NCBI RefSeq assembly: GCF_002807035.1
Contig: NZ_NIUC01000001.1
Span: 806,001-870,000 of the forward strand
Source: Algoriphagus formosus
GTDB lineage: Bacteria; Bacteroidota; Bacteroidia; Cytophagales; Cyclobacteriaceae
Direction: 5' to 3'
DNA: 64,000 nucleotides
The translations under genes were made by a program, and so were the position numbers. This document shows positions 24,487 to 34,715 of this stretch, piece by piece. The stretch's first letter is position 1. Every line of letters begins with the position of its first letter. Below the pieces are notes generated by a model. The model made no database searches, was not told the origin of the DNA, and saw only the letters and a program-made list of their open reading frames with translations.

Positions 24487-25649
24487 TATTCTTCTTTTTT
24501 ACCCTCGTAGAGATCGTATTTTAATAAGCGACAGTCTATTGTTCCATTCCAGAATTCAATTCTTCGACTAGCCCGAAGACCTACTTTTTTGGCAAGGCTA
24601 AGATTCCCCGTAAAAATGTAGCCTCTGTAACCCGCACACTTCTGTTTTAGAAAATCACCGATTCGGCTGTAGGTTTCTGCCAACTCTTCCTCTTCCCCCA
24701 ATCGCTCTCCATATTCTGGGTTGAACATGATAACACCTTTGGGCTTTTCAGGGATTTCCGTCTCTGCAAAATCACATACCTGGAAATCAATCAGATGCTC
24801 GACCTCAGCAGTAGCGGCATTTTCCTTTGCAAAAGAAATAGCCTGCAGCGAAATGTCCGAAGCAATAATTTTCACCCCGGGATTGTCTATAACCTTATCT
24901 CTGAGCTTTTTCATCTTTGCTTGATAAGCCTCCTCAGGATATCCCAAAATACTCATGAAAGCGTAATGGTCACGATACAGACCAGGAAAGCGCTTGCATG
25001 CCATCAAGGCCGCTTCAATGGCCAAAGTACCTGAGCCGCACATGGGATTGATGAATGGAACGCGTGTATTCCATTCGGTAGCCATGATTGTCGCTGCGGC
25101 TAGATCCTCCATCATTGGAGCTTTTCCGGGAATCTTCCTGTAGCCATGCTTGGCAAGGGTATCACCTGTCGTATTGAGATAAATTTGCGCCTGTGTCCCT
25201 TTCCAGTACACCTGAATGACCAAACCTGAAAACTCTGAACCCGAGTCAGGTCTCCTTCCAAATTTCTCCCGAAAACGATCTACGATTGCATCTTTTACTT
25301 TTACATTCACAATTAAAGGGGTGGTAACCGTATCATTCTCTACCACCGAATTGACTGAAAAATAGCCGTCCACGTCCAAATAATCTTCCCAGGGCAATGC
25401 CTTGATTCTCCGGTAGATATCAGAGGCTTGATGAAGATAAATACTCCGAATCTCAAATAAAACATGAGAAGCAGTACGGAGATGAAGGTTCAAATCCATG
25501 CAATCCTCCAGAGAGGCTTTGAGCTCCACTCCAGTTCGGTGCACTTTCTCAGGAAAAAATCCCAACTCACGGATTTCCTTTTCCAAATAGTCAACGGACC
25601 GATCTTTACAAGTCACAAATACCGTCCGTCTTTCATTAAAATCTAGCAT
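24486..25649 (-). CDS. THUMP-domain class I SAM-dependent RNA methyltransferase (RlmL/Trm14-like)
   Basis: 387 aa. N-terminal ferredoxin-like and THUMP region (about 1-160; RRIKALPWEDYLDV, PLIVNVKVKDAIVDRF) followed by a Rossmann methyltransferase domain with PFINPMCGSGTLAIEAAL (motif I), IIASDISLQAI and the catalytic MFNPEYGERLG (NPPY-like). Homologous to the N-terminal half of RlmL, which makes m2G2445 in 23S rRNA; the second RlmK-like methyltransferase domain is absent. ATG 25649 chosen over TTG 25655. Confidence 0.9.
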   Translation of the reverse strand: MLDFNERRTVFVTCKDRSVDYLEKEIRELGFFPEKVHRTGVELKASLEDCMDLNLHLRTASHVLFEIRSIYLHQASDIYRRIKALPWEDYLDVDGYFSVNSVVENDTVTTPLIVNVKVKDAIVDRFREKFGRRPDSGSEFSGLVIQVYWKGTQAQIYLNTTGDTLAKHGYRKIPGKAPMMEDLAAATIMATEWNTRVPFINPMCGSGTLAIEAALMACKRFPGLYRDHYAFMSILGYPEEAYQAKMKKLRDKVIDNPGVKIIASDISLQAISFAKENAATAEVEHLIDFQVCDFAETEIPEKPKGVIMFNPEYGERLGEEEELAETYSRIGDFLKQKCAGYRGYIFTGNLSLAKKVGLRASRRIEFWNGTIDCRLLKYDLYEGKKEE

Positions 25650-25719
25650 GCACAAAAGTAGATAATTTGAAAGAGAATGCTTCAGCGAGATTTTCCGGGA
25701 GTAAAATATCTTTCCAAAA

Positions 25720-25738
25720 TTCGCAATCGATTGCGTAA
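25720..25738. promoter_or_regulatory. LacI-type operator 1 (DUF1080/Gfo operon)
   Basis: TTCGCAATCGATTGCGTAA, containing the perfect 14-bp palindrome CGCAATCGATTGCG (25722-25735). The core AAnCGnTT is the LacI-family pattern. Nearly the same 19-mer occurs at 28707 and 34716. It ends 71 bases before the lipoprotein start. Confidence 0.75.
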
Positions 25739-25809
25739 CTTGAGTACTTGTTCATTTGTGCACAAGCCCTGAATTCTTCAATTTAGAATATCAAAAATCA
25801 CCAAAATAC

Positions 25810-27195
25810 ATGATACGAATACGATCAATTTTCACTGTAATTCTTGTTCAGTCCCTATTATTTTCCTGTACAAAGCAAGAAGAATCAGCAGATGATGGCT
25901 GGAGAGAACTTTTCAATGGTCAAGACCTCTCAGGTTGGAAAGCTGTCGCGGGTACCGCTGAATTTTCTGTTGAGAATGGAGAAATAGTAGGTACCGCAGT
26001 GGAAGGGTCTCCAAATACTTTTCTGATCACCGAGGAGACATTTGGAGATTTCATTTTAGAGTTAGAACTGAAAGTGGAGCATGTGTCGTCCAATTCTGGA
26101 GTGATGGCAAGAGGACAATTTGATCCTAATGCAAGAGAGGGAAACGGCTTGGTTTATGGCTATCAGATCGAAGCTGACCCTACCGAAAGGGCCTGGTCAG
26201 CGGGAGTTTATGATGAAGCAAGAAGAGGCTGGCTTTACCCTTTGGATCTAAATCCTTCAGCCAAATCAGCATTTAAACTCGGAGAGTATAACAAATACCG
26301 GATTGAGGTTATCGGCGATGAAATCAAGACTTGGCTCAATGGACAAGAAGTAGCTTATGTCGTCGATGATATGGATTCAAAGGGATTTGTTGGTTTGCAA
26401 GTACATAGCATTAGAAACCCTGAAGATGCGGGACGGAAAACTTATTTCCGAAACGTTCGAATCAAAACGGAAAATCTTGATCCTAAGCCTTTTGATTCAG
26501 ACATTTTTGTGGTGAACAACCGGAAAAATGAATTGACTGATTACGAAATTACTCAAGGTTGGAGACTTCTTTTCAATGGACAAAACGCTGAAGGATGGGT
26601 AGGCGCTTATAAAGAGTCCTTTCCGGATTTTGGTTGGTCTGTTTCGGACGGAGTCCTGACTATAGCAGCTTCTGATGGTGGTGAATCTACCAATGCCGGT
26701 GATATTGTGACTGAAGAGAAATTCAGCGCTTTTGATTTGGGGTTTGAGTTCAAACTCACCGAAGGTGCCAATAGCGGTGTTAAATATTTTGTCACACTCT
26801 CTGAAAACAACTCTGGCTCAGCTATCGGCCTAGAATACCAAATCTTGGATGATGAAAAACACCCCGATGCCAAAATGGGAAGAGATGGAAATCGGACTTT
26901 AGCATCACTTTATGATTTGATCAAAGCTGATAAGCAAAGTCGCTTTGTCAAACCAATCGGTGAATGGAATAAAGGTAGAATCGTAGTACATCCGGATAAT
27001 CGAGTAGAGCACTTCCTAAATGGAGTCAAGGTAGTGGAATACGTTCGAGGATCTCAAGAATACCGGGATCTAGTCGCCATTTCAAAATATAAAGTTTGGG
27101 AAAACTTCGGGGAAGCTACCGAGGGGCATATACTCCTTCAAGACCATGGCGACGAAGTAAGCTTTAAAAACATCAAAATCAAGACCTTAAATTAA
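25810..27195 (+). CDS. Lipoprotein with two DUF1080 (3-keto-disaccharide hydrolase-like) domains
   Basis: 461 aa from ATG 25810. Lipobox LLFSC puts the acylated Cys at residue 20. Two DUF1080 concanavalin-like beta-sandwiches follow, starting WRELFNGQDLSGWKAV (about 31) and WRLLFNGQNAEGWVGAY (about 252); each has the family end with a YVRGSQEY/VQVHSIRNP-type block. Some DUF1080 proteins cleave 3-keto-glycosides made by Gfo/Idh/MocA enzymes, and such an enzyme is encoded 11 bp downstream. The in-tandem duplication is notable. The upstream frame to 25756 lacks a signal and is not used. Operator 1 lies before it. Confidence 0.87.
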   Translation: MIRIRSIFTVILVQSLLFSCTKQEESADDGWRELFNGQDLSGWKAVAGTAEFSVENGEIVGTAVEGSPNTFLITEETFGDFILELELKVEHVSSNSGVMARGQFDPNAREGNGLVYGYQIEADPTERAWSAGVYDEARRGWLYPLDLNPSAKSAFKLGEYNKYRIEVIGDEIKTWLNGQEVAYVVDDMDSKGFVGLQVHSIRNPEDAGRKTYFRNVRIKTENLDPKPFDSDIFVVNNRKNELTDYEITQGWRLLFNGQNAEGWVGAYKESFPDFGWSVSDGVLTIAASDGGESTNAGDIVTEEKFSAFDLGFEFKLTEGANSGVKYFVTLSENNSGSAIGLEYQILDDEKHPDAKMGRDGNRTLASLYDLIKADKQSRFVKPIGEWNKGRIVVHPDNRVEHFLNGVKVVEYVRGSQEYRDLVAISKYKVWENFGEATEGHILLQDHGDEVSFKNIKIKTLN

Positions 27196-27206
27196 CCTAT
27201 CAAATC

Positions 27207-28556
27207 ATGAGTAAGCAATCCAGAAGATCTTTCATCAAAAAAAGCACAGCAGCAAGTCTTGGCATATCCGCCTTGGGAGCTGTAGGCTTTTCTGCAAAAT
27301 CATACGGAAGAATCCTAGGCGCCAATGACAGACTGAATGTCGCCATCGCTGGACTTGGCAGAAGGTTGGGCGCTTTCTATGAACCTATCGCCATGAAGTC
27401 TTCCAATGTCAATCTTTTGTATCTCTGTGATGTGATGGATAGTCAACTCACAAGAGCTGCTGAAAACTTCTCCAAGCGGATTGACTATCAACCTAAGCAG
27501 GAAAAAAGTATTCTGAAAGTATTAGAAGACAAGGATTTAGACGTCTTGATTAATGCTACTCCTGATCATTGGCACGCACCGGGAACCTGGATTGCTCTGG
27601 AGCATGGAAAGCATGTCTATGTCGAAAAGCCCTGTTCTCACAACCCTAGAGAAGGAGAACTCCTGATCGCTTTGCAGAAAAAATATGGAAAAGTAGTTCA
27701 GATGGGGAATCAGCAACGGTCTGCTCCCGAAAGTCGTGAGATCATTCAGGCCATACATAATGGTGCTATCGGAAAAGCCTACAAGGCGATCGCTTTCTAC
27801 AGCAATGCACGAGGTGAGGTAGTCAACCCCTCCCCAGCTCCCGTTCCGGAAGGTTTAGACTGGGAATTGTTCCAAGGACCTGCACCTAGAAAACCTTATA
27901 CCCATGATACCTGGAACTACAACTGGCACTGGTACGGATGGGACTATGGCACGGCAGAAACAGGCAATAATGCCACTCATGAATTGGATGTAGCGAGATG
28001 GGCCTTGCAGGTTAATTATCCGGAGAAAGTAATGGTCGACGCCGCCAAGCTACACTTTCCCAATGATGGCTGGACTATGTACGATACCATGGAGGCTACT
28101 TTCAAATTCTCGGATAATAGCACAATCGTCTGGGATGGAAAAAGCCGAAACGGATACAATACCTATGGCTCGGACAGAGGTACGATTATTTATGGCTCAG
28201 AGGGTAGTGTTTTTGTCAATCGAGGAGGCTACAAACACTATGATAGAAGTGGTAAACTGATAAAAGACAGTTCGTCCGCTGGAAATGAAGCAGGAACAGC
28301 CCTTGGAGGTGGTGGAGACATGAGCACTCGACATGTGGCCAATTTCTTCAATGCCGTGCGCGGTACAGAAACCCAAAACTCCAATATTGAAGAAGGAGCT
28401 GTCAGTACTCTTTTATGTCATTTAGCTAATATTTCCTATCGGACCGGTGAGACACTAGAATGCGATACCAATTCTGGTCGCATCAAGAATTCCAAAAAAG
28501 CCATGGAGCTTTGGTCCCGAGAATATGAAAAAGGATGGGAACCACCGAAGGTTTGA
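27207..28556 (+). CDS. Gfo/Idh/MocA family oxidoreductase, Tat-exported
   Basis: 449 aa. Tat signal SRRSFIKKSTAASLGISALG at residues 5-24, then an NAD(P) Rossmann domain (VAIAGLGRRLGAF, about 45-57) with VLINATPDHWHAPG and HVYVEKPCSHNPREGE (EKP motif with catalytic Lys), and the C-terminal dehydrogenase domain (TGNNATHELDVARWAL). Expected to oxidise or reduce a sugar hydroxyl, often C3, with tightly bound cofactor in the periplasm. Forms a two-gene operon with the DUF1080 lipoprotein; the pair suits a 3-keto-glycoside route. Confidence 0.9.
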   Translation: MSKQSRRSFIKKSTAASLGISALGAVGFSAKSYGRILGANDRLNVAIAGLGRRLGAFYEPIAMKSSNVNLLYLCDVMDSQLTRAAENFSKRIDYQPKQEKSILKVLEDKDLDVLINATPDHWHAPGTWIALEHGKHVYVEKPCSHNPREGELLIALQKKYGKVVQMGNQQRSAPESREIIQAIHNGAIGKAYKAIAFYSNARGEVVNPSPAPVPEGLDWELFQGPAPRKPYTHDTWNYNWHWYGWDYGTAETGNNATHELDVARWALQVNYPEKVMVDAAKLHFPNDGWTMYDTMEATFKFSDNSTIVWDGKSRNGYNTYGSDRGTIIYGSEGSVFVNRGGYKHYDRSGKLIKDSSSAGNEAGTALGGGGDMSTRHVANFFNAVRGTETQNSNIEEGAVSTLLCHLANISYRTGETLECDTNSGRIKNSKKAMELWSREYEKGWEPPKV

Positions 28557-28614
28557 TTTCATTCTAAAAAGACGAAATACTCCATTACTTAATCACGATT
28601 AATTCGTCGAATTT

Positions 28615-28666
28615 AAAGTCTATCTGAGCATTAGCTACATAGCTTTTGCAATCAGATAGACTTTTT
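28615..28666 (+). terminator. Terminator hairpin after the Gfo/Idh gene
   Basis: AAAGTCTATCTGA pairs perfectly (13 bp) with TCAGATAGACTTT across a 24-base loop and ends in five T. It separates the DUF1080 operon from susC. The 280 bases from 28557 to 28836 hold this hairpin, operator 2 and the susC leader, but no gene. Confidence 0.75.
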
Positions 28667-28706
28667 AGTTTTTAAAGTACAATAAACTGAATATCAAATG
28701 CTTCTA

Positions 28707-28725
28707 TTCGAAATCGATTCCGTAA
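28707..28725. promoter_or_regulatory. LacI-type operator 2 (susC/susD)
   Basis: TTCGAAATCGATTCCGTAA differs from operator 1 at only two of 19 positions (C to A and the opposite G to C). It lies 111 bases before susC. Confidence 0.7.
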
Positions 28726-28836
28726 GATGCAATTTTTTGCTATTGATTTTAGCTTGAATTGGGGGTAAATTAAAATTCTTTAGTTAGTAACTCTAACAGA
28801 ATATCTATCTATCAATTTACCCAAACCCAAAATAGT

Positions 28837-31800
28837 ATGCATGCTAAAATTTACAGACCGTACTTAATGGTGCTGTTACTCTTATTTTCAGTAACAGTCA
28901 CTGTGGCTCAAGAAAGCCAGGTGAACGGCACCGTAGTCGATGAGACAGGCACTCCCATACCGGGAGTTTCGGTATTACTTCAAGGTACCACTCGAGGAAC
29001 AACCACAGATCTTGATGGAAAATATACCATAGAAGCTCCTTCATCAGGAGTGTTGATTTTCTCTTTTATCGGATACACGACTATAGAGGAAACCGTTGGA
29101 AATAGAAGTATCATTGATGTTCGTCTCGAGCCAGATCTTTCAGAATTGGAGGAAGTCGTGGTCGTGGGATATGGTACTCAGAAAAAAAGTCAGCTGACGG
29201 GTGCCATTTCATCTGTTGGAAATAAGGAAATCCAAGAATTACCTATCACCGATGCACGCCAAGCCTTGCAAGGTCGTGCCGCCGGGGTTGATGTGACTCA
29301 GGCAGGATCCAAGCCAGGCACTGCACCTCAAGTAAGAATCCGAGGTAGACGGTCCTTCAATGCATCCAATGAACCGCTTTATGTAATTGACGGAATTCCT
29401 ACAGTGGGTGGATTGGAAGATATTAACCCCCAGGATATTACTTCGATGGAGGTTTTGAAAGATGCATCTGCTACTGCTATCTACGGCTCCCGAGGCGCAA
29501 ATGGGGTAGTATTGATCACGACAAAAAGAGGCAGCACGGGCAAAACTGTTGTTTCAATTGACTCCTATTATGGGATCAGCGAGGAATTAGGCAGAATTGA
29601 AGTCTTTGACGGCCCAGGCTTTGCCGAATACAAAAGAGAGTCAAGAAGAGCTACGGGAAATTATCCTGACGGACCTGCAACACCTGATGCAGATGCTACG
29701 CTATTTGAACCTGTAGAACTTGAAAGCATAGCCTTAGGCAGAAGCACGGACTACATCGCAGGTTTGATGCGAACAGGAAGCATTCAAAGTCATCAAGTAA
29801 GTGTCAGTGGCGGAAATCAAAAGACTAGCTTCTTTGTCTCCGGAAACTATTTTAGAGATGTAGGTGTGATCAAAAATCAGGACTTTACCAGAGGTACTTT
29901 TAGAATAAACCTAGACCATCAAATCAATGATAAGCTGAGAATAGGCACCTCTACCCTAGTAACCTACAGCAAAAGAAATGGCGAAAACTTCAACCCACTG
30001 GGTGGCGCTTTGCAAGAAAACCCCCTGGGTAAACCCTTTGAGGATGATGGCACCCTGATCTTCCTTCCTACCTCAGATGGATTGCGTACCAATCCATTTG
30101 CAGAAATAGTACCCGGTGCTCAAATCGATGAAACCTTTAGAACCCGAATTTTCTCCAGTATTTATTTAAACTGGGAAATCACCAAAGGACTTACTTATAG
30201 ATTCAATTTTGGTCCGGATTACACAGTCAGACGCTCAGGTAGATTCACAGGCTCTCAAACCAATGCAAGACGAGGAGGAGATGCGACAGCCAGTGTGAGC
30301 GATCGATTCAATCTCAATTATACTGTCGAGAATATCTTGACCTATGAGAAAAAATTTGGGACTGACCACAACTTAAATGTCACTCTTCTTCAATCATTTC
30401 AGCAGGATCGTTTTGAGCGAAGCGATATCAGTGTACTCGGAATTCCTGCGCCAACTCAATTGTATCATCGTTTAGGAGATGCCTCACAAATCACCGGAGC
30501 TAATACGGAACTGATAGAATGGGCACTTCTTTCCTACATGGGAAGAGTCAACTATGACTACAAAGGAAAGTATCTATTGACCGCTACCCTGAGAGCTGAT
30601 GGAAGTTCTAGATTTGGGCAGAATAACCGCTTTGGATACTTCCCATCCATGGCTATTGGCTGGAATATGCATGAAGAGGATTTTATCAAAAATTCATCTT
30701 GGATAGACCAGTTGAAGTTCCGAGTAAGTTATGGTTCAATAGGTAACCAAGCGATTGTGCCTTATCAGACGCAGGCATTGCTAGGCAGAACTTCCTACGC
30801 TTGGGCAGGTGGAGGTTCGGCTGCATTTGGTTACCGTCCCAATACCATCGGAAACCCAGATCTTAGATGGGAAACCTCCACGACATTTAATAGCGGAATT
30901 GATTTCGCAATTTTCAAGAATAGGATCTTTGGTGCAATTGAATATTACGTCACTAATACTTCTGACCTATTGGCTCCACAGCCACTACCTAATTCAACAG
31001 GATTTGGTGGTTTTATCACTAACATCGGAAAAACTCAAAACCGAGGTATAGAGCTCAGCCTTTCTACTCTGAATATTGAGAAAGGAGACTTTTCTTGGTC
31101 AACAGACTTGATTTTCACACGAAACAGAGAAGAAATTCTTGAGCTTCCAAATGGTGACGATATTGCTGCAGGACGATTTATTGGTAGACCGCTTACCGTT
31201 TTTTACGATTTGCGAAAAGTTGGAATCTGGCAATTGGATGAAGCCGATTTGGCAAACTCCTTTGGAGATCGTCCGGGAGAAATCAAGATTGAAGATTTCA
31301 ATGGAGATGGGAGAATCAATGCCAATGACCGTCAATTCTTAGGCTCGGCTGTTCCTGATTTCTCTATGGGGATGACAAACCGGTTCACCTTTAAGGACTT
31401 TGATTTCTCCTTCTTTATCTTCGGAAGATTTGGGTCTCTCATTCGCTCAGCCTTCCATGATAATTTCAATACCCTCTTTGGTAGATACAACAACTTAGCA
31501 GTAGATTATTGGACACCAACAAACCCGACCAATCTATACCCAAGACCCAATCAAAATCAAGAGCGTCCAAAGTACAACACTTCCATGTCTTACTTTGACG
31601 GTACATTCATCAAGGTCCGAAATATCAACATCGGTTACACTTTGAATGATGCCGCATTGAAGAAGATCGGATTCAACAGTCTACGAATCTTCTCCAGTAT
31701 TCAGAATCCATTCATTTTCTCAGAATACCGAAGTGTACATAAGGGTATCGACCCAGAGACCTTTATCGATGGAGAACAAGGTGTCGAAGGCGGTGTGATT

Positions 31801-31860
31801 AATGCCAATATCGCGCCTCCTGTAGTTCAGTTTACATTCGGTATCAACGCCAAGTTTTAA
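28837..31860 (+). CDS. SusC/RagA-family TonB-linked outer-membrane transporter
   Basis: 1007 aa. Signal peptide (about 1-24), carboxypeptidase-regulatory domain (about 28-105; GTVVDETGTPIPGVSVLLQG), the SusC hallmark EEVVVVGYGTQKKSQLTGA (about 105-123), plug with LYVIDGIPTVGG and GSRGANGVVLITTKRG, then the barrel ending TFGINAKF. It imports an oligosaccharide with its SusD partner, 6 bp downstream. No CAZyme is next to the pair; instead DUF1080/Gfo and uronate-catabolism operons share its operator, suggesting a glucuronic-acid-containing ligand. Confidence 0.95.
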   Translation: MHAKIYRPYLMVLLLLFSVTVTVAQESQVNGTVVDETGTPIPGVSVLLQGTTRGTTTDLDGKYTIEAPSSGVLIFSFIGYTTIEETVGNRSIIDVRLEPDLSELEEVVVVGYGTQKKSQLTGAISSVGNKEIQELPITDARQALQGRAAGVDVTQAGSKPGTAPQVRIRGRRSFNASNEPLYVIDGIPTVGGLEDINPQDITSMEVLKDASATAIYGSRGANGVVLITTKRGSTGKTVVSIDSYYGISEELGRIEVFDGPGFAEYKRESRRATGNYPDGPATPDADATLFEPVELESIALGRSTDYIAGLMRTGSIQSHQVSVSGGNQKTSFFVSGNYFRDVGVIKNQDFTRGTFRINLDHQINDKLRIGTSTLVTYSKRNGENFNPLGGALQENPLGKPFEDDGTLIFLPTSDGLRTNPFAEIVPGAQIDETFRTRIFSSIYLNWEITKGLTYRFNFGPDYTVRRSGRFTGSQTNARRGGDATASVSDRFNLNYTVENILTYEKKFGTDHNLNVTLLQSFQQDRFERSDISVLGIPAPTQLYHRLGDASQITGANTELIEWALLSYMGRVNYDYKGKYLLTATLRADGSSRFGQNNRFGYFPSMAIGWNMHEEDFIKNSSWIDQLKFRVSYGSIGNQAIVPYQTQALLGRTSYAWAGGGSAAFGYRPNTIGNPDLRWETSTTFNSGIDFAIFKNRIFGAIEYYVTNTSDLLAPQPLPNSTGFGGFITNIGKTQNRGIELSLSTLNIEKGDFSWSTDLIFTRNREEILELPNGDDIAAGRFIGRPLTVFYDLRKVGIWQLDEADLANSFGDRPGEIKIEDFNGDGRINANDRQFLGSAVPDFSMGMTNRFTFKDFDFSFFIFGRFGSLIRSAFHDNFNTLFGRYNNLAVDYWTPTNPTNLYPRPNQNQERPKYNTSMSYFDGTFIKVRNINIGYTLNDAALKKIGFNSLRIFSSIQNPFIFSEYRSVHKGIDPETFIDGEQGVEGGVINANIAPPVVQFTFGINAKF

Positions 31861-31866
31861 TCAACA

Positions 31867-33555
31867 ATGAAGAATATTATGGAAACTTTGAACATAAAAA
31901 ATATAGTAAAAAGAGCTGCTTCCTATAGTCTGATCAGTGCTTCCCTGCTTTTGGCAAGCTCTTGCGAAAATGCTTTGCAGGAGGATGTTATATCTCAAAT
32001 TGGAACAGAATATCTAAACACTCCAAAAGGAATAGAGGATGCTGTGAATGCAGCCTACAGTACGATGAGAATCTGGTACGGCACCGAGAGAGGGAACAAT
32101 CTGACTGAATTTGGTACAGACATCTATACCAACGGTGCTGATGGTGCCTGGAAATTTATGAATACCTACACCAACCAATTTGACACCCAAAACGGTCATG
32201 TCCGGGAATTATGGGATGAGCTTTACAGGGGAATCAATACTGCCAATTCAGTAATTGACCGTGCTCCTGAAGTGAGTGGACTGAATGAGGGGATCCGTAG
32301 CCAGCGAATCGCCGAGGCTAAATTTATTCGTGCGCACCATTATTTTCTTTTGGTACAATTATTTGGCCCGGTAGAACTTCGAATGAATGAGACTACCATT
32401 CCTACAAATGAAGTGAGCAGAACACCTGAATCGGAAATTTATGCGGCCATCATTCAAGATTTGGAAGAAGCTATTCCCAACTTGGAGGACAAAAGTGCAT
32501 CTAGTGATTACGGAAGAGCAACTAAGTATGCTGCAGAGCACTTATTGGGAAGAGTATATGTGACCAAAGCCACCTCGTCTTCCGCAGCCGGAGACGATTA
32601 TTCCAAAGCTGAAAATCTATTCAAAGACGTCATCAATAATTCTGGACTAAGGCTACTAGATGATTTTGCTGAGGTCCATGCCTTTGGAAATGAGATCAAT
32701 GATGAAATCATTTGGTCTGTTCAGTATACTAGAAGTCCCCTTACCAACGGTGGAGGAAATAATGCTCATGTATTCTTCCTGATGGAATATGATACACAAC
32801 CAGGAATGATTCGCGATACAGAGAACGGGCGACCATTCAAAAGATACCGCCCTACTGTATATGCTTTGGAAACTGTATTCCAAAATCGTGAAAATGACAG
32901 CCGGTACAAAAAATCCTTCAAGGACACCTACCTCTCTAACCGACCGGGAACTTACAATACCACTTTTGATCAGACAAAAAGTAGTTTGACCTTTACACAA
33001 GGTGATACAACCATGTTCCTCCCAGGATTTGAGATGTCTGAGGAAGAAATGGCAAAAAGACCTTATCAGGTATTGGTTCCTAGCCGCTATGACGAGAAAC
33101 TCTTTCCAGCTCTAACCAAGCATCTCGATCCGGGAAGAGTGGACCGTACGCAGTTCCAAGGGGGAAGAAATTACCTGGCAATGCGGCTTGCGGATACCTA
33201 CCTCCTACTTGCAGAAGCTCAGTTCCGTCAGGGAAAAATTGCTGAAGCAACAGAGACCATCAATATGGTCAGAAGAAGGGCTGCTTGGCCTGGAAAAGAG
33301 TCTGAGATGGAGATTAGTCCAGATGAATTCACTTTTGAGTTTCTGATGGAGGAAAGAGCAAGAGAGCTTACAGGCGAACAAACTCGATGGTTAGATCTTA
33401 AAAGATGGGGCAACCTTGTCGAGAGAGTCCGACTCTTTAACCCACAAGGAGCACCAAATATTCAGGATTTCCATGTGTTAAGACCAATTCCTCAAAACCA
33501 GATAGATCGAGCTCAGGGAGGAGAATCAGCTTTCCCACAAAATCCAGGGTATTAA
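31867..33555 (+). CDS. SusD/RagB-family nutrient-binding lipoprotein
   Basis: 562 aa. Lipobox LLASSC with Cys33, then a SusD fold: N-terminal SusD-like region (GIEDAVNAAYSTMR, about 52-65), TPR-type helices, and the C-terminal RagB region with FTFEFLMEERARELTGEQ and RWLDLKRWG, ending PIPQNQIDRA...NPGY as nearly all SusD do. Surface lid that binds the ligand over the SusC barrel. Transcribed with susC and closed by a strong terminator. Confidence 0.95.
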   Translation: MKNIMETLNIKNIVKRAASYSLISASLLLASSCENALQEDVISQIGTEYLNTPKGIEDAVNAAYSTMRIWYGTERGNNLTEFGTDIYTNGADGAWKFMNTYTNQFDTQNGHVRELWDELYRGINTANSVIDRAPEVSGLNEGIRSQRIAEAKFIRAHHYFLLVQLFGPVELRMNETTIPTNEVSRTPESEIYAAIIQDLEEAIPNLEDKSASSDYGRATKYAAEHLLGRVYVTKATSSSAAGDDYSKAENLFKDVINNSGLRLLDDFAEVHAFGNEINDEIIWSVQYTRSPLTNGGGNNAHVFFLMEYDTQPGMIRDTENGRPFKRYRPTVYALETVFQNRENDSRYKKSFKDTYLSNRPGTYNTTFDQTKSSLTFTQGDTTMFLPGFEMSEEEMAKRPYQVLVPSRYDEKLFPALTKHLDPGRVDRTQFQGGRNYLAMRLADTYLLLAEAQFRQGKIAEATETINMVRRRAAWPGKESEMEISPDEFTFEFLMEERARELTGEQTRWLDLKRWGNLVERVRLFNPQGAPNIQDFHVLRPIPQNQIDRAQGGESAFPQNPGY

Positions 33556-33569
33556 AACCGTGGTAAATG

Positions 33570-33604
33570 AAAAACCGCAATCAAAAATTTGATTGCGGTT
33601 TTTT
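33570..33604. terminator. Bidirectional terminator between susD and lacI-type gene
   Basis: AAAAACCGCAATCAAA and TTTGATTGCGGTTTTT form a perfect 16-bp stem with a 2-base spacer; A-run and T-run flank it, so it can serve both converging transcripts. Confidence 0.88.
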
Positions 33605-33621
33605 GTTTATCGATCTTCAGT

Positions 33622-34644
33622 TTATCTAACCATGGTTGACTCACGAATCTGAATTTGGCTGGGGATGACAATGATCTGATCTAAAAAATCAGGTTGTCTT
33701 GGACGGGTCAGTTTCTTAATCAAAAGCTTGGCACATTCCTGCCCGATTGTCTCTGCAGGCTGAGTGATAGTGGTCAGGGATGGGTTCAAAATTCCTGCAA
33801 TACTCATATTTGAAAACGTGATGATTTTCAGGTCATAAGGGATTTTCAAATTGGTTTTTCTGACGGCCTGATAGGTGGAGATAGCCAATTTTTCAACAGA
33901 TGAGATAATTCCATCCGGGCGGTTCTCAGATTGCAATAATTTCAATATCAACTCGGTATTATCTTCATCGCTATGCTTGCAATAAAGGCTGAAAGTCGGT
34001 TCGGGAGTAAGGTTAGCCATTTTCAAGGCATCCAAATAGCCTCGGTAGCGTTCTTTTGTAATTGAAAGATCTTTGGACAAAGTCAGAAAGGCTATTTTCT
34101 TACAGCCTTGCTGGATCAAATGATTGGTGCCTTTATAGGCACTTTCATAGTCATTTGTAATGAATTTAGTGGTAGGTATTTCCCCACATATTCGGTCAAA
34201 AAAGACCAAAGGCAGCCCACGCTCATGGATTTTTTGAAGGTGTGAAGTATCACTCGTTTGGCTGGTCACGGACATGACTATTGCGTCAGCCCGGCCATTT
34301 TGTAAAAGTGAAAGGATTTTCTTTTCTTTTTCCACATCTTCGTGCGTGTTATACACTAAGAGATGATACCCATGCTCTTGTGCAATCTCTTCAATACCAT
34401 CAATTACCTTAGCAAAAAAGTTATTGATTCGCTCAGGAATCACCACGGCAATGGTTCGGCTCTTATTTGCGCGTAAACTTCTGGCAAAAGGGTTAGGCTG
34501 ATAATTTAACTTTTCGGCCATGCTAATTACCTTTTGCTTGGTAGCCTCAGAGATTTCATAGCTGTCATTCAAGGCTCGCGATACAGTCGAGGGCGCAAGA
34601 TTTAGAGCCGCAGCAAGCTCTTTGATGCTGATTCCGGAATTCAT
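33622..34644 (-). CDS. LacI-family transcriptional regulator of the uronate locus
   Basis: 340 aa. N-terminal LacI HTH (ISIKELAAALNLAPSTVSRAL, residues about 5-25, with hinge NPFARSLRANKS) and a periplasmic-binding-protein-like sensor domain (IAVVIPERINNFFAKV to the end). Divergent from uxaC with a LacI-type palindrome between them, and convergent with susD. By family it should release DNA when a sugar acid ligand binds. Three matching 19-bp sites in this window define a probable local regulon. Ligand (glucuronate, fructuronate, mannonate or KDG) unknown. Confidence 0.93.
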   Translation of the reverse strand: MNSGISIKELAAALNLAPSTVSRALNDSYEISEATKQKVISMAEKLNYQPNPFARSLRANKSRTIAVVIPERINNFFAKVIDGIEEIAQEHGYHLLVYNTHEDVEKEKKILSLLQNGRADAIVMSVTSQTSDTSHLQKIHERGLPLVFFDRICGEIPTTKFITNDYESAYKGTNHLIQQGCKKIAFLTLSKDLSITKERYRGYLDALKMANLTPEPTFSLYCKHSDEDNTELILKLLQSENRPDGIISSVEKLAISTYQAVRKTNLKIPYDLKIITFSNMSIAGILNPSLTTITQPAETIGQECAKLLIKKLTRPRQPDFLDQIIVIPSQIQIRESTMVR

Positions 34645-34715
34645 GATCTAGTTATTTTGGGTAGATCTAAATTTAGAAATTCTTAAGTGAACTTCTCTTC
34701 AGATCCCTCCCAAAA

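Noticed and set aside
28557..28836. A small gene before susC
   Set aside because: No reading frame with plausible start and composition; the space is explained by a terminator, an operator and a leader.
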